DNA from: an uncultured Mycoplasma sp.
Lineage (GTDB): Bacteria; Bacillota_I; Bacilli_A; Mycoplasmatales; Metamycoplasmataceae
Assembly: GCA_947040455.1 (NCBI GenBank)
Contig: CAMRBN010000001.1
Location: forward strand, 1 to 64,000
DNA: 64,000 nucleotides
Direction: 5' to 3'
This document shows positions 24,040-35,744 of this stretch, piece by piece; position 1 is the stretch's first letter, and every line of letters begins with the position of its first letter. The notes below the pieces were generated by a model. The model was not told the origin of the DNA. It saw only the letters and a program-made list of their open reading frames with translations, and searched no databases. Both the position numbers and the translations under genes were made by a program.

Positions 24040-24792
24040 TTATTTTTCTTTTTGTTCCTTAACTGCTTTTTTTATTTCTCTTCCATATGCTCATAAATAA
24101 ATATCTATTTGTCTATTGGTTAATATTTGTAATTCATCTTGTGATTGTAAACCAAAAAGAGTAATAAATTGATTAATTGCAATATAAAAGTTTTCATAAT
24201 TTTTACTTAAATTATATTTTTTAAAATCTATAAAGTCGTTTCCGAATTTCGCTTGATATTTACCTTTGAATTTCTCTTTCAATTCAAATAATGATTCAAT
24301 TACATAAGAATCCAATATAAAGAAAAAACCATTATTTTGAAAGAAACAAAATTTAGATGCGAAAGAAATATAACGTGGTTCTTTTTTAATAATTTTTTCG
24401 CCTTTTTTCTCTTCAACTAAAAGTTTTGCAATTTTTTCAACGAATTTTATACAATGATCATCAGATTCAAGAGGATTGTTTATCAAGCAAGGATTATCCA
24501 TGTATTTCTTTTCACCATAAATAGATACTATATGCTCCGCCATATTATTTATATGTATATTTTTAACTCCAGAAGAATAAAGAGTATTTAATGCAGCAAC
24601 TTTTAAAAGTACCTTTTCAAAATCATCATTTTTATTATGTTTTTAAAATAATTTGTTTAATATATCATTATTAATTTTAAAAAATTTTTCTTCTTCAAGA
24701 ACTTTATCAACAACATCTATTACATTTTTTTGTTTGGTTCTTTTAATCTTATATCATATTTCATAATTGTCATTATAAGTGATAAAAATCAA
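24040..24792 (-). pseudogene. Hypothetical protein with in-frame TAA (nonsense) near 24643-24645
   Basis: Reverse frame ITYNDNYEIWYKIKRTKQKNVIDVVDKVLEEEKFFKINNDILNKLF*KHNKNDDFEKVLLKVAALNTLYSSGVKNIHINNMAEHIVSIYG...KAVKEQKEK in one frame on both sides of TAA. Confidence 0.5.
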
Positions 24793-25008
24793 TAAATTAT
24801 AAAAATTAATAGTAAAAAATATTAATTGATTAACTAAGAAATTGTACAAAATCACATGGATGTGATAACAAAACACTGTGAAAAATCCATTGTGATAAGT
24901 AATTAGCAATAATGATTAAATGGCAATAAAGTTGAAGGATAATTTTAACTAAGAAAAATTTAAATTGAATATTAGGAAAGATTATTTAAATTGTTATATG
25001 ATTTTAAA

Positions 25009-26253
25009 ATGAAATTATCAGAATTATTATCTCTTAGAGAATTGGCATATGAATATCTTTTAGGAGCTCTTTATTCTTTCAAGTATAAGGTAGGCGATGA
25101 TTATTTAATCATTTTTGCTTCCAAGATACAACAAAAAACAAATCATATTCCTAATATAGATGACTTTTCAGATCAACTTAAAAGAGCTTCTGATTTTTAT
25201 AAATTTGATTTTCTATCTATTCTAAAACCATTAAATGAAATTGAACAATTAGAAAATTCAAAATTTGAAACTTGAATTGGATATGGTTTAATTGTTAAAA
25301 ATGATATACCCAAGCATAATTTAAATATAGAAATATTAAAAAAAATGAATGTGGGTAAAAATAAGGAACATTTCCTGCGCGGTCTTTTTGATTCAAGATC
25401 AAGTATAGACACTACCGCCTGATACTTATCTATGGATATGAGAAAAGATGATTCAAAATGATTTGCAGGAAACATTTACAAAATGTTAATAACCACTTTC
25501 CCACACTTTAGAATAAATATAAATCCAAGATTTTTACAACCAGGTGTAGAATCTAGAGCAAAAAATCCACAATTGAGAATTGTTATTTTTGACTACTTTG
25601 GATTATTAGGCACTTTTAGAATAAATTATTTTGAAAAAGCAAAAATAGCAAAATGATGAAAAAAATTAAATAACGGTTCTATTATTCCTTCATCATTTGA
25701 TAATTTGATTAAATGAGATACTTCTCAACTTCAAAATTTAATAGATGTTAAGAAAAAACCTAAAATTGATGAATTAGAAAATGATGAAGAATATTCTAGC
25801 TCAGAACTTTCCAAAGATGATAAATTGAGTTTGTATGAATATTACCTTTATCAACATGAACGAAATCAAAGACAAATTCCTTTGAATAAAAATGAAATAA
25901 AAAGAAGAGCAAAATTATCAAATGAGACAGTCATGAATGTTTTGGAGAAATCTAATAGAAATGATTTTTTTGCACCCACAATAGAAACTTCTAAAAATAA
26001 AAGGGGCGAGCCTTTGTTAGATATACACCACATTATTCCCCATAGATATAGTTATATTTTTGATGAAAAACATGTTATTGATCAAACAGAAAATCTTATA
26101 GCAATTACTCAAAATAACCATTATTTACTCCATCGTGGAGAATTTTCTGAAATTAAAATCAATATGCTGCAACAAATGTTTGAACATGTTGAAGTTTATT
26201 TAAAAACAAACAATATCAATATTTCATTTGAAGAATTCAAAAGTTTGTATTAA
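25009..26253 (+). CDS. Endonuclease with LAGLIDADG-like segment and C-terminal HNH domain
   Basis: FLRGLFDSRSSIDTTAWYLSMD (LAGLIDADG-like); LLDIHHIIPHRYSY...NLIAITQNNHYLLHRG (HNH); TGA=W. Confidence 0.65.
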
Positions 26254-26316
26254 CCAATATATATTTGTTATAATTGAGGAATAAAAATTATACCCTCAAA
26301 TATAGTTAGGAGAAAT

Positions 26317-28095
26317 ATGTTTAAAATACTAGATTTATTTTCCGGGGCTGGTGGATTCTCTGTAGGACTTGAAAAAAATAAAAAATTTAGCACTGTAGTT
26401 GCTGTTGACTTTAATGAACAAGCATTAAACACAATTAAACATAATAATCCAAAAATAAAAACCATACTAGGGGATATAACTGATTCTTCTGTTAAAAATA
26501 ATATTATTGAAATTTCAAAAAAATTTGGAGTTAATTTTATCATAGGTGGTCCGCCATGTCAAGGATTTAGTATGAAGGGTAAAAAACAAGGACTCAAAGA
26601 TCCTAGAAATTTTTTATTTATTGAATATTTCAACATGGTTAAGGCGATAACGCCTGAAATTTTTATTATTGAAAATGTTCCGGCCATTATAAATTCATCA
26701 AATGGCTACTTCATGAATGAAATAAAAGATAAATTTAAAGAATTGGGTTATATTTTGAATTATGATATTTTGAATGCATCTCACTTCGGTGTTCCTCAAA
26801 ATAGAAAAAGAGCATTCATAATAGGTTCTAAAACACTAAAATTTGATTTGCCTTTAGGTGATAAATTGAGTCTAGTTACAGTTCAAGATGCAATTTCAGA
26901 TCTTGCATATTTAGAATCAGGAGATATTAGTCATAAGCGTCCATATACAACTAATGCTGAATCTAATTATCAAAAACAATTAAGAAGTGAGTCACACACT
27001 CTATTTAATCACTCATCAACAAATCATTCAAAGGAAACTCTTTATAAGTTATCTTTAATACCAGAAAAAGGAACTAAATTAAATCTTCCCGAAAACTTAA
27101 GAACTAATCAAAAATTTAAAACAACATGGTCAAGATTACATTGAGACCAATTATCTCCAACAATAGACACCAGATTTGACACTCCATCTAATGGGAAAAA
27201 TACTCACCCCACTTTAAATAGAGCAATAACACCCAGAGAAGCTGCAAGAATACAATCATTCCCTGATTCATATGAATTTATCGGCGGGAAGTCAGAAATA
27301 TGCAAGCAAATAGGTAATGCAGTTCCTCCTTTGTTAGCTAGCGCTGTTGGAGAATCTATATTAAAACAAATAAAATCAATATCTCAATCTTCTAATAATA
27401 ATTATGAACTATATAATGGTGATACATATAAAATGTCAGGAAAAATAAAAGACAATTCTATTGATGCCATAATTACAGACCCGCCATATAACATATCTAA
27501 AAAAAATAACTTTTCAACTTTGAGCGGTAAAAGAAAGGGTATTGACTTTGGAGAGTGGGATAAGGAATTTGATTTATATTCTTGAATAAGTGAATATTAC
27601 AACAAATTAAAAGATGGTGGTACTTTTATTATTTTTGGTTCTCACTTATTTGTTTCACACATTTCAGATGAACTAACCAAGTGCGGAGCGGATGTTAAGG
27701 ATTTGTTGAAATGAATAAAATCTAATCCAATGCCTCGAAATGTTGAAAGAAGATATGTTTTAGATACAGAATATGCTGTTTGAGCTGTAAAACCAAAGGG
27801 AAAATGAGTTTTTAATAAACCTAACGGAATTCCATATGTAAGAGCTGAATTTAAAACAGGAGTTGTTTCAGGGAAAGAAAAACTAAATCACCCCACTCAA
27901 AAATCATTAAAATTAATGCAAGAAATAATCTCAATACATACAAATAAAAATGATTTAATACTCGATCCTTTTATGGGCTCTGGAACAACAGGAGCTGCTG
28001 CATTATTGTTAGGACGTAAGTTTATAGGTATAGAAAGAGAATCAAAGTATTTCAACATATCTCGCGAAAGAATTGAGAATATAATTAATAAATAA
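26317..28095 (+). CDS. Bifunctional DNA methyltransferase: N-terminal m5C MTase fused to C-terminal beta-class amino (N4-C/N6-A) MTase
   Basis: One 593-codon frame with TGA=W: LDLFSGAGGFSVGL, GGPPCQGFS, ENVPAI, QIGNAVPP (m5C motifs I, IV, VI, X) followed by ELYNGDTYKMSGKIKDNSIDAIITDPPYNI ... NHPTQKSLKLM ... LDPFMGSGTTGAAALLLGRKFIGIE. Confidence 0.9.
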
Positions 28096-28130
28096 GTATA
28101 TAAATTTAAGTAGTATAAAGGAGGTTTTGC

Positions 28131-29126
28131 ATGATTCAATTAGACAAAGATACTTATGAATCAATTTATAAAATATTAATTGATACAGACAAAATGTCAA
28201 ATAAACTATATAAAGATAATCCTCGTATAAATGCTAAATTTTTTGTTGATGCAATATTTCAAGATTATTTTATTGGAAAAACTGTAAATAGTATTGATTT
28301 GAAATATACTCAAAAGTCAACCACTAAAATTGTTATTGAAACTAAAGGTCAAAATATGACTTGAATCAAATATAGATTTAAATTAATTAAATCAAGCAAA
28401 GAATTAACAAAAACTATTTCTTCAAGGTTTTCAGAACAAGATTTTAAAAACTTTTTAATTATATATATGACAAAAACAATTAATAAAAATGAATTATTTC
28501 ACAATTCCAAAATTTTGAGCGAAAAAGTCTTAAATGATTGAAAAGAATATTTAAAAATATTGAAGATTGATAAATCAATTATCGATGAGGATAACTGGTG
28601 AAAAATATCGAAAGATAAGGGTAATTTAGTTTTGATAAATCATTACGGAAACATAAGTATTAAAGAACAAAAAGAATTATTAAATATTAAAAACGACCAA
28701 AATATAGATAATCAAACTAAAAAATGCTTATATAAAGCAAGAATTGGACAAGGTAAGTATAGAGAAGACTTATTGACACTACACAATAACACATGTATGA
28801 TTTCCGGCATTAAAGCTCCCGAACTTTTGATAGCAAGTCATATTATTCCTTGAGTAGAATCAAATCATATTGAAAAGCTGGATAAAAATAATGGATTATT
28901 ATTATCTGCAAGCATTGATAAGCTATTTGACCAATACTATATTTCATTTGATGATAATGGTTTCATGATTATTTCTGAGAAGTTTAAACAAACACATACA
29001 AATTACAAAGACATTATGTCTACCATCGGAATTTATAAATCATTTATTGAGCAAAGAAAATCTTTATCACTATCCAAAGAAACTAAAGAATATATGAAAA
29101 GTCATTTTAGGGAATTAAAGAAATAA
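28131..29126 (+). CDS. HNH endonuclease (probable restriction enzyme partner)
   Basis: ARIGQGKYREDLLTLHNNTCMISGIKAPELLIASHIIPWVES...NGLLLSASIDKLFD; TGA=W. Confidence 0.8.
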
Positions 29127-29130
29127 TATT

Positions 29131-30144
29131 TTATCAATTAGCAACAAATTTATAAGGTGTAATAAGAATTTTATTATTTTCAAAATCATATCCCGTTTTA
29201 TCAAAACTGATTTCTATTTTAGGAGCATTAATAATTATTAGATTTGGAGTGTATAAATTACCTTCATCATATCTTTTTATATTTGAAACAAAGTATAGAT
29301 AATAATTTTCGGATTGCTCTTGATAAAAAGCATATTTTGATCTAGAAATAAAGAATTTACTCAAACTACTTTCAGTTGTTGATTTAACTTCTATATATTT
29401 TACTTGATTATTTATCTTCACTTCAAAGTCATAATTAGAGTATTTATTCTTACTTGAAACTCAATTAACATTTACCTCACCATATTGTTTGATAAGATGC
29501 TTGTAAACTAATTGTTCTCCGCATTCTTGAGTTAACATAAAGTAATCATGATCAGATGATGATGTTTTTGGGATTATTGGTATGTATTCAACAGTGCCTT
29601 TTTTAAGGTCAGTAATATCTAAAACTTCCAACTCTTTTTCTTGAGATATTTTTTTAAATTGTTCTCTATAATTTTGACTGCTACCCGCATCTGTAAACAA
29701 AGATAAATAATAACTATCTCACTCTTTAAGAATATTTTGATGCGCTTCTTTGTTTATGTTTTTCAAGATTACATTAATGTAATCTCTGACTGCTATTTGT
29801 ACTTTGGGAATTCCAAATTTTTCCAAACCTTCTTTTAAAGAATTTCCAAAGCTCCCGAATTTTAGCAATTGTTTTAATGAATTAATGTCCATTCCATGAG
29901 AATTAGAATAAACATCTTTGACTGTTAAATTTCTTTTTCTATTAATTATTCTTGTTTCATTTAAGTAATATTCATTAATATTATTTGCTGTATCTTTTTT
30001 GAAATAATAATCAATCATAATAGAAACATAAAAAGATGCATCTATTCTACACCTACCCTTGCGTCAAACATCATTTTTAAAATATGATTCACTTTTTTCA
30101 TATGTTGATGTAAGCAAATTAATTATTAATTCATTTTCATTCAT
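29131..30144 (-). CDS. DUF3883 domain-containing protein
   Basis: Reverse frame 338 codons with TGA=W; C-term YDFEVKINNQVKYIEVKSTTESSLSKFFISRSKYAFYQEQSENYYLYFVSNI. Confidence 0.75.
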
Positions 30145-30147
30145 AAC

Positions 30148-30214
30148 AACAGTATACAGGAAAATATAGTGGTTAAAATGATATTAAAATTTAATTTTTT
30201 TCCTGTATACTGTT
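30148..30214. promoter_or_regulatory. Perfect 17-bp inverted repeat in divergent intergenic region (candidate operator)
   Basis: AACAGTATACAGGAAAA (30148-30164) and TTTTCCTGTATACTGTT (30198-30214), 33-nt spacer, between gene starts at 30144(-) and 30291(+). Confidence 0.7.
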
Positions 30215-30290
30215 TTTTACTAATAAGTAATAAATGAAATGAATTTTAAAAACTTTTTCAATATATTTCAATCAAATAAAGGAATAAATT

Positions 30291-32012
30291 ATGGACATAT
30301 CAAAAAGATCAATTAACGATATATTAAGAACTTCAAATAATTTAATAATTCCTTTTTACCAAAGAGAATATACATGAAACCAAGAAGAGATAAAGAGATT
30401 ATTAGAAGATATTGTGTCTTGTGAAACAAATAATTATTATTTAGGATCATTAGTTTTAAAAAATCATAAAACTTCCAGAGTGATAATTGATGGTCAACAA
30501 AGAATCTCAACTATTTGGTTAATCCTAAAAGCAATATATGATAAAAATGATCAATTGGATAAAGATTATTCAAATGAAATTAAAAGAGATTTAGAAGGTT
30601 TTGAATTCAAAACAATGAATTTAAAAGATGCAGGTATATTGAAAAACATAATAACAGATAATACTTCTTCTTTTTCTGAAAAAGAAGAACAATCTAATTA
30701 TTTTTTAAATTATCAACAAATCAAATCTCATTTGAATACATATAATGTAGATTTAAATCTTTTTTACATTAACTTAAGAAAGATTGTGTTCGCTTTAGTC
30801 ATAGCGGAAGAAAAAATTGATGAACATATTCTGTTTTCACAAATAAATTCAACAGGAAAAAAATTAACTGCTTTCGACTTGGTAAAAAACTATTTATTTT
30901 CTAAAATAAATGAAAGATATCTTAATGAAGAAAATCTTGATAAAAAACTTGAAGAAAAAACAAATTTATTGACACTATCAACAGATTGCTTAAAAAATGA
31001 TAAAGATAAAAATAGTTTTATAAGGCACTTTATATCTTATAAAACTAATGAACTAGTTAATAACGACTCCTTAATTCTTTATGCATCTTTTGTAGATTTA
31101 TTTGATAAAAAAATTTATAGTGATATATTGACTGCTTTTGATGATTTATATCTCTTTGCAACTATTTATAAATATATATTAAATAAAGAATGATTGGGTG
31201 AAAAATATGAAAAATCTATGAACATATTATATCCTTCATCAAATACATATATGGCTTTGTTTATTGATATATTTCATAGAAATTCAAACTTGATTGATAA
31301 GAAAATAATTATAAATGAACTACAAAAATCAAATATTAATAAATCATTAATGGTTTTAGAGTATTATAAAGTTACCAGAGAGTTCTATGGCTCAACAGAA
31401 AAAACTATAACAAGATTTATACCCAAGTTAGTAAATGAAATTAACAAACTAGAACTAAATATTTCATATGAAGCTAAATTGTTCTATAAATTATATACAG
31501 AACCAAACAGAGATATAAAGCGTAATAATGATTTCAAATATAGAATGCCTAGAAATGTTGAATTTAAATCGTCTTTTTATTCATTTAATTTATATAAAAA
31601 ACAAAGTTTTTGCAAAATTCTTTTAATTAGATTATCCAGTTTTCAAGAAAAAATGAAGATCGATTTCAAAACATTTACAATAGAACATATCTTGCCGCAA
31701 ACACTAACTGATTGAAGAGCTGCAGGATATAAAGAAGGAGAAATGGATATTGTTGCTAAAGAAGGAACAATTGGAAACTTGACTTTAACAAATTATAATG
31801 GTGAATCATCCAACAAAGTTTTCAGCCATAAACAAAAAATAATGGAAAAAGAAGGTTGAAAGTTTAATGATTATTTTTTAAATTTGCAAAAATGAGATTT
31901 ATATGAAATTCAAAAAAGATCTGAATACTTGTTTGATAAAATAAATGAAATTTGAAATTTTTCCGAAATTGAAAAGGAGATTCAATTATCTCTTAAAGAA
32001 TTTAATAATTAA
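30291..32012 (+). CDS. GmrSD-like DUF262/DUF1524 (HNH) protein, type IV restriction candidate
   Basis: LIIPFYQREYTWNQEEIKRLLEDI, YYLGSLVL, VIIDGQQRISTIWLIL (DUF262); FTIEHILPQTLTDW...GTIGNLTLTNYNGESSNKVFSHK (DUF1524). Confidence 0.88.
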
Positions 32013-32023
32013 ACAAGTAGCAC

Positions 32024-32200
32024 ATGAAGAAAATAGATATATTAATTGCCAAGAATTTATACATCTTACCTAATTTTAACAATCACTACAGACAAACCAA
32101 ACGCAAAACAAGGAAAACAAATGTTATTGTGTCAGATATTAGCTTGACGTCTAAAGACATAATAGCACAAATATTTCCTGATCAAAATCCTATTTATTAA
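32024..32200 (+). CDS. Short hypothetical ORF
   Basis: 58 aa MKKIDILIAKNLYILPNFNNHYRQTKRKTRKTNVIVSDISLTSKDIIAQIFPDQNPIY; no recognisable family. Confidence 0.3.
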   Translation: MKKIDILIAKNLYILPNFNNHYRQTKRKTRKTNVIVSDISLTSKDIIAQIFPDQNPIY

Positions 32201-32283
32201 ATATTCAAGCATACATCAAAATATAAGTTTTTCGAATATGATGGTTTTAAATAAAACAAAAAAAATTCTGGTAAAGTATTAAT

Positions 32284-33357
32284 ATGACCAAAGAACAAGA
32301 AGAAAAGATAATTTTTGAAATAATTAGTGAAAAATCCCCTTTGTCAAAAAAATATTTCAATCTTATAAATACAAAAGACATTACAAAAAGTTATAAATGA
32401 CATTCAGAAAAACCAAGTCGTCAAACTTATTCTCCATACATATGAATTGATTTTTTTGATATTTTATTAAATCAAAATAAATCAGCTAAACCTGTTGAAA
32501 AGTTATTAAATGAAAAAGATAATTTATTTAACTTTATTTCTAGTGGAAATAAAACTCGAGATAAGGGTTGATATGGTAGTACTCTAGCAAGACTTTTCTA
32601 CATTCCTGACATGAAATTTAGACAAATTGATTCATTAATTTCTAGACAAGACATCAATGATCACATAAATATAGTTTGTAATGAATGAAAAAAATCAATG
32701 TATATAAACAAGAATTTGCTAACTCTAATAAATGATTGATTTGAAAACTATCAAATAACAACAAATCAAAGAATTCAAACATGAGAGGAAATATCTGATT
32801 ATGAAGTTTTTGTCAAAAATATAATTAATACCGATAAGTTAAAAGAAATATTTTCTTTAAAAAATACAGAAATCAGAGATACTATTTCCAACCAAGGTTA
32901 TAAAGGTCCTACATCTATAAATACAGGGATTAATGAAACTTATTTTGAAACAAACAAACAAATTTCTGATATTGCTAAAAATATAGTGGAAAATGTATTG
33001 GGTAAAAAATATGGGGTAAATTTTGTCACCAAAATTAATAAATTTGATCTTTGTGACTTTATAGTTAAAAATAATGATAAAAAAATATATGTCGAAGTAA
33101 AATCATCAACCAATAATAAACATTTTTTTATTTCAAGAAGCGAGTTAGAATTCAAAAGAGATAAGAATTCAGAATATCACATTTATTTTGTATACAACAT
33201 AAATGTTCAAAAAAATAGTTTTGGAGAGTTTTTAATTCCTGATATAAAGCCTATACTTAATTTTAATTATAATTTTGAACTAAATAACAAACCTTACAAT
33301 AAAGATTCTTTGTTTCATTTAATGCCAGTAAAATTCAAAGGAAAAATACCTTCTTAA
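32284..33357 (+). CDS. DUF3883 domain-containing protein
   Basis: 358-codon frame with TGA=W; CDFIVKNNDKKIYVEVKSSTNNKHFFISRSELEFKRDKNSEYHIYFVYNI, same C-terminal pattern as 29131-30144. Confidence 0.75.
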
Positions 33358-33456
33358 ATATTTGAAGATAGAATGGAGTAAATTTATAATTACATTTGAA
33401 AATTTAAGTGCAATTATATGGATAAAATTTGTTAAAAAATCAACATAATTAATCAA

Positions 33457-33697
33457 AATTTTCTCTTATTTTTAATCAATGCATTAACATAATAAACTAA
33501 CAAATATAATTCTTAGATATTTAGTTTTCATAATATTTATCATATAATTAAGTGTATATCAAAAAAGAAAATACAAAAATTTTTAAAACTCTAGAAGAAG
33601 TTCAAGATTGAGCGTTTAAAATGATGAAAAAAAAGGAATATTACATCTATAGAGGGCAAGGTGATAGTTCATGGTCATTGAATTCTATTTTACAAAA
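33457..33697 (+). pseudogene. Decayed copy of promoter and 5' end of FRG-domain gene (paralog of 41455-41690)
   Basis: Nearly colinear with 41455-41690, including KKENTKIFKTLEEVQDWAFKMMKKKEYYIYRGQGDSSWSLNS, then sequence diverges abruptly. Confidence 0.8.
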
Positions 33698-33703
33698 ATG
33701 CAA

Positions 33704-34189
33704 AATGTTATCCTAACCAAGAAAAGAAATTATCTTTAAAAGATGATGCAAAATTTCAGATGTTAATTAATGAAGAACCTATTGAAAATATTCCTCACAA
33801 AACACTTACATCTTCTAGAGAAGCCTATACTAGATCTTCTAAAAATTTCTAAGGAAGGGATTGTTGCAGCTAATTATTTATGCGAATATAACGAAAATCA
33901 TATAACATTTATAAGTAAGACATCTGAAAAACCATTTGTCGAAGCTCATCATTTAATACCAATGGCTAAGCAAGAAATTATTTTAAATAAAGATATGCAG
34001 AATAACGGTAATATTGATATTGTTGAAAATATTGTTTCTTTATGTCATAATTGTCATAAAAATATCCATTTTGGAACTGATAATACTAAACTGATAGAAA
34101 AACTATATGAAAAGAAAATTCATAAACTAAGGAGTAAGGGTTTTGACTTAACTCTTATAGAACTTAATTCTTTTTATAATATTAAATAA
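33704..34189 (+). pseudogene. HNH endonuclease remnant, frameshifted
   Basis: NEEPIENIPHKTLTSSREAYTRSSK then +1 A in A5 tract near 33840, resumes KISKEGIVAANYLCEYNENHITFISKTSEKPFVEAHHLIPM...IVENIVSLCHNCHKNIHFG. Confidence 0.75.
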
Positions 34190-34708
34190 TTTAACTTGAA
34201 TGTTCTTTACATAAAAAATCATTTAAATTTATATGACTTTTCTTCAATTTTATTTTGTTCATTTTTTAGGATATTTTTAAATTTTATAAAGTCCTTTATA
34301 AGTTTGCTGTATTTTCTGAATTTGGTGGTCACTTAATGTATGAAAAACTTTTTGACAGATTTGATATATTTTCCGAAAACAAATCAGAAAAAATTGATAA
34401 AACTTATCAAGAAATAGCAAATCTATGAAAAACCACAATCAAAATACCAGAAGAAAGAAATAGATTGCCGATTATTCTTTAGCATTAAAATAACAATAAC
34501 CCAATCACCAAGAGCGCACATATTACCTATTTTTAACTATAAATATTAAATACTTGGGAGTTTATTAAATATATTTGTATTTTATATCTTAGAAACTACT
34601 TATAATAAAACAATATTGGTTCACATGATTATTTTTTTGATTTAATATTTTATAAGCAATTTTAGAATATAATTTTTATCATACAATTAAATTTAAAAGG
34701 AATTATGA

Positions 34709-35062
34709 ATGGAAAAAGACAAACAAACTATAAAAGAAATATTTGAATTATTAAAAGATTCAAATATAGGAGAACCATTTATTTATAATCTATCAAAAGA
34801 GGAAATTACAAAATATTTAATTTTTAATTCCGAAAAAGAAAAATCAATAAACCACATTTGAAATAAATGACTTAACATTATGCAACTAGCTAAAATAATA
34901 TCTAAAAACTATAATAACGGAAATGAGTTTTTTATCTCACATAAAATAAATACCATCATTGAGTTTTTGTATAGAGAAAATTATTTAATTTTACTAAACG
35001 AAGGTTTTAAAGAGAACGAAAATCAAGCAACATATATTTTAAGTCCTAAAATATTCATATAA
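34709..35062 (+). CDS. Hypothetical protein
   Basis: 118-codon frame MEKDKQTIKEIFELLKDSNIGEPFIYNLSKEEITKYLIFNSEKEKSINHIWNKW...; TGA=W. Confidence 0.5.
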
Positions 35063-35094
35063 ATTAAATAATATTCCTATAAGATAAACTGAAG

Positions 35095-35240
35095 AAATCG
35101 ATAATGCCTTCTTTAAAGGCATTAAAGTTAAAAGACAAATATTTCAATACTTGTCTTTTATTGAAAATAAGTTATGTACAGAAATAGTTTATTTCATTTT
35201 ATTGGGAAAGAGATTGCATTTCAAATTTTTTTAATCAATA
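35095..35240 (+). pseudogene. Remnant of HEPN (Abi-like) gene paralogous to 40735-40885
   Basis: GTTAAAAGACAAATATTTCAATACTTGTCTTTTATTGAAAATAAGTTATGTACAGAAATAGTTTATTTCATTTTATTGGGAAAGAGATTGC vs intact copy at about 40770-40860. Confidence 0.75.
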
Positions 35241-35300
35241 AATAATGTCTAAAAAATAAAAATTAACTTTGTTTAGCGCGATGTTTTTCGAAAACACTTA
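35241..35300 (+). repeat. Dispersed intergenic repeat, copy A
   Basis: AATAATGTCTAAAAAATAAAAATTAACTTTGTTTAGCGCGATGTTTTTCGAAAACACTTA; cognate copies at 41297 and 44588. Confidence 0.75.
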
Positions 35301-35507
35301 ATATTACTATTTTAAGCCATTGCAGGCAAACTTAACAGAAAGATAAGCAATAGATAAAAAAACTCTTATGAAAGAACAAACATCTTTCAACCTAAATAAC
35401 AAAATAAATGAATACTCTGAATGAAAAGAATTTTAATCGAGAGATCATGGAGACAAACTAACAAACCTTATTGTTGGTTTGTTAGGAATTTAATTTCCAC
35501 AAAATAT

Positions 35508-35744
35508 TTAAAAAGATTTTTTAATTGATAAAGCAATCGCTTTTGCCATTAAAGGTGGAACCGCATTTCCAATTTGAACCATTTGTTGAGATTTTGACCC
35601 TTCAAAAAAGTAATCATTAGGAAATGATTGTAACATAGCCATTTCACGAGGGGTGATAACTCTATTTTCATATGGATGAATATGAGTTCCTCCGTGATTC
35701 TCTTTAATTGTAGGAGACGGCTTACTTGGATCTAGTTTTTTCAA
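35508..35744 (-). pseudogene. C-terminal fragment of m5C DNA methyltransferase
   Basis: PSPTIKENHGGTHIHPYENRVITPREMAMLQSFPNDYFFEGSKSQQMVQIGNAVPPLMAKAIALSIKKSF; no N-terminal catalytic motifs upstream. Confidence 0.85.

Noticed and set aside
35458-35484. CTAACAAACC...GGTTTGTTAG hairpin as terminator
   Set aside because: No convincing T-tract on either side; left uncalled.
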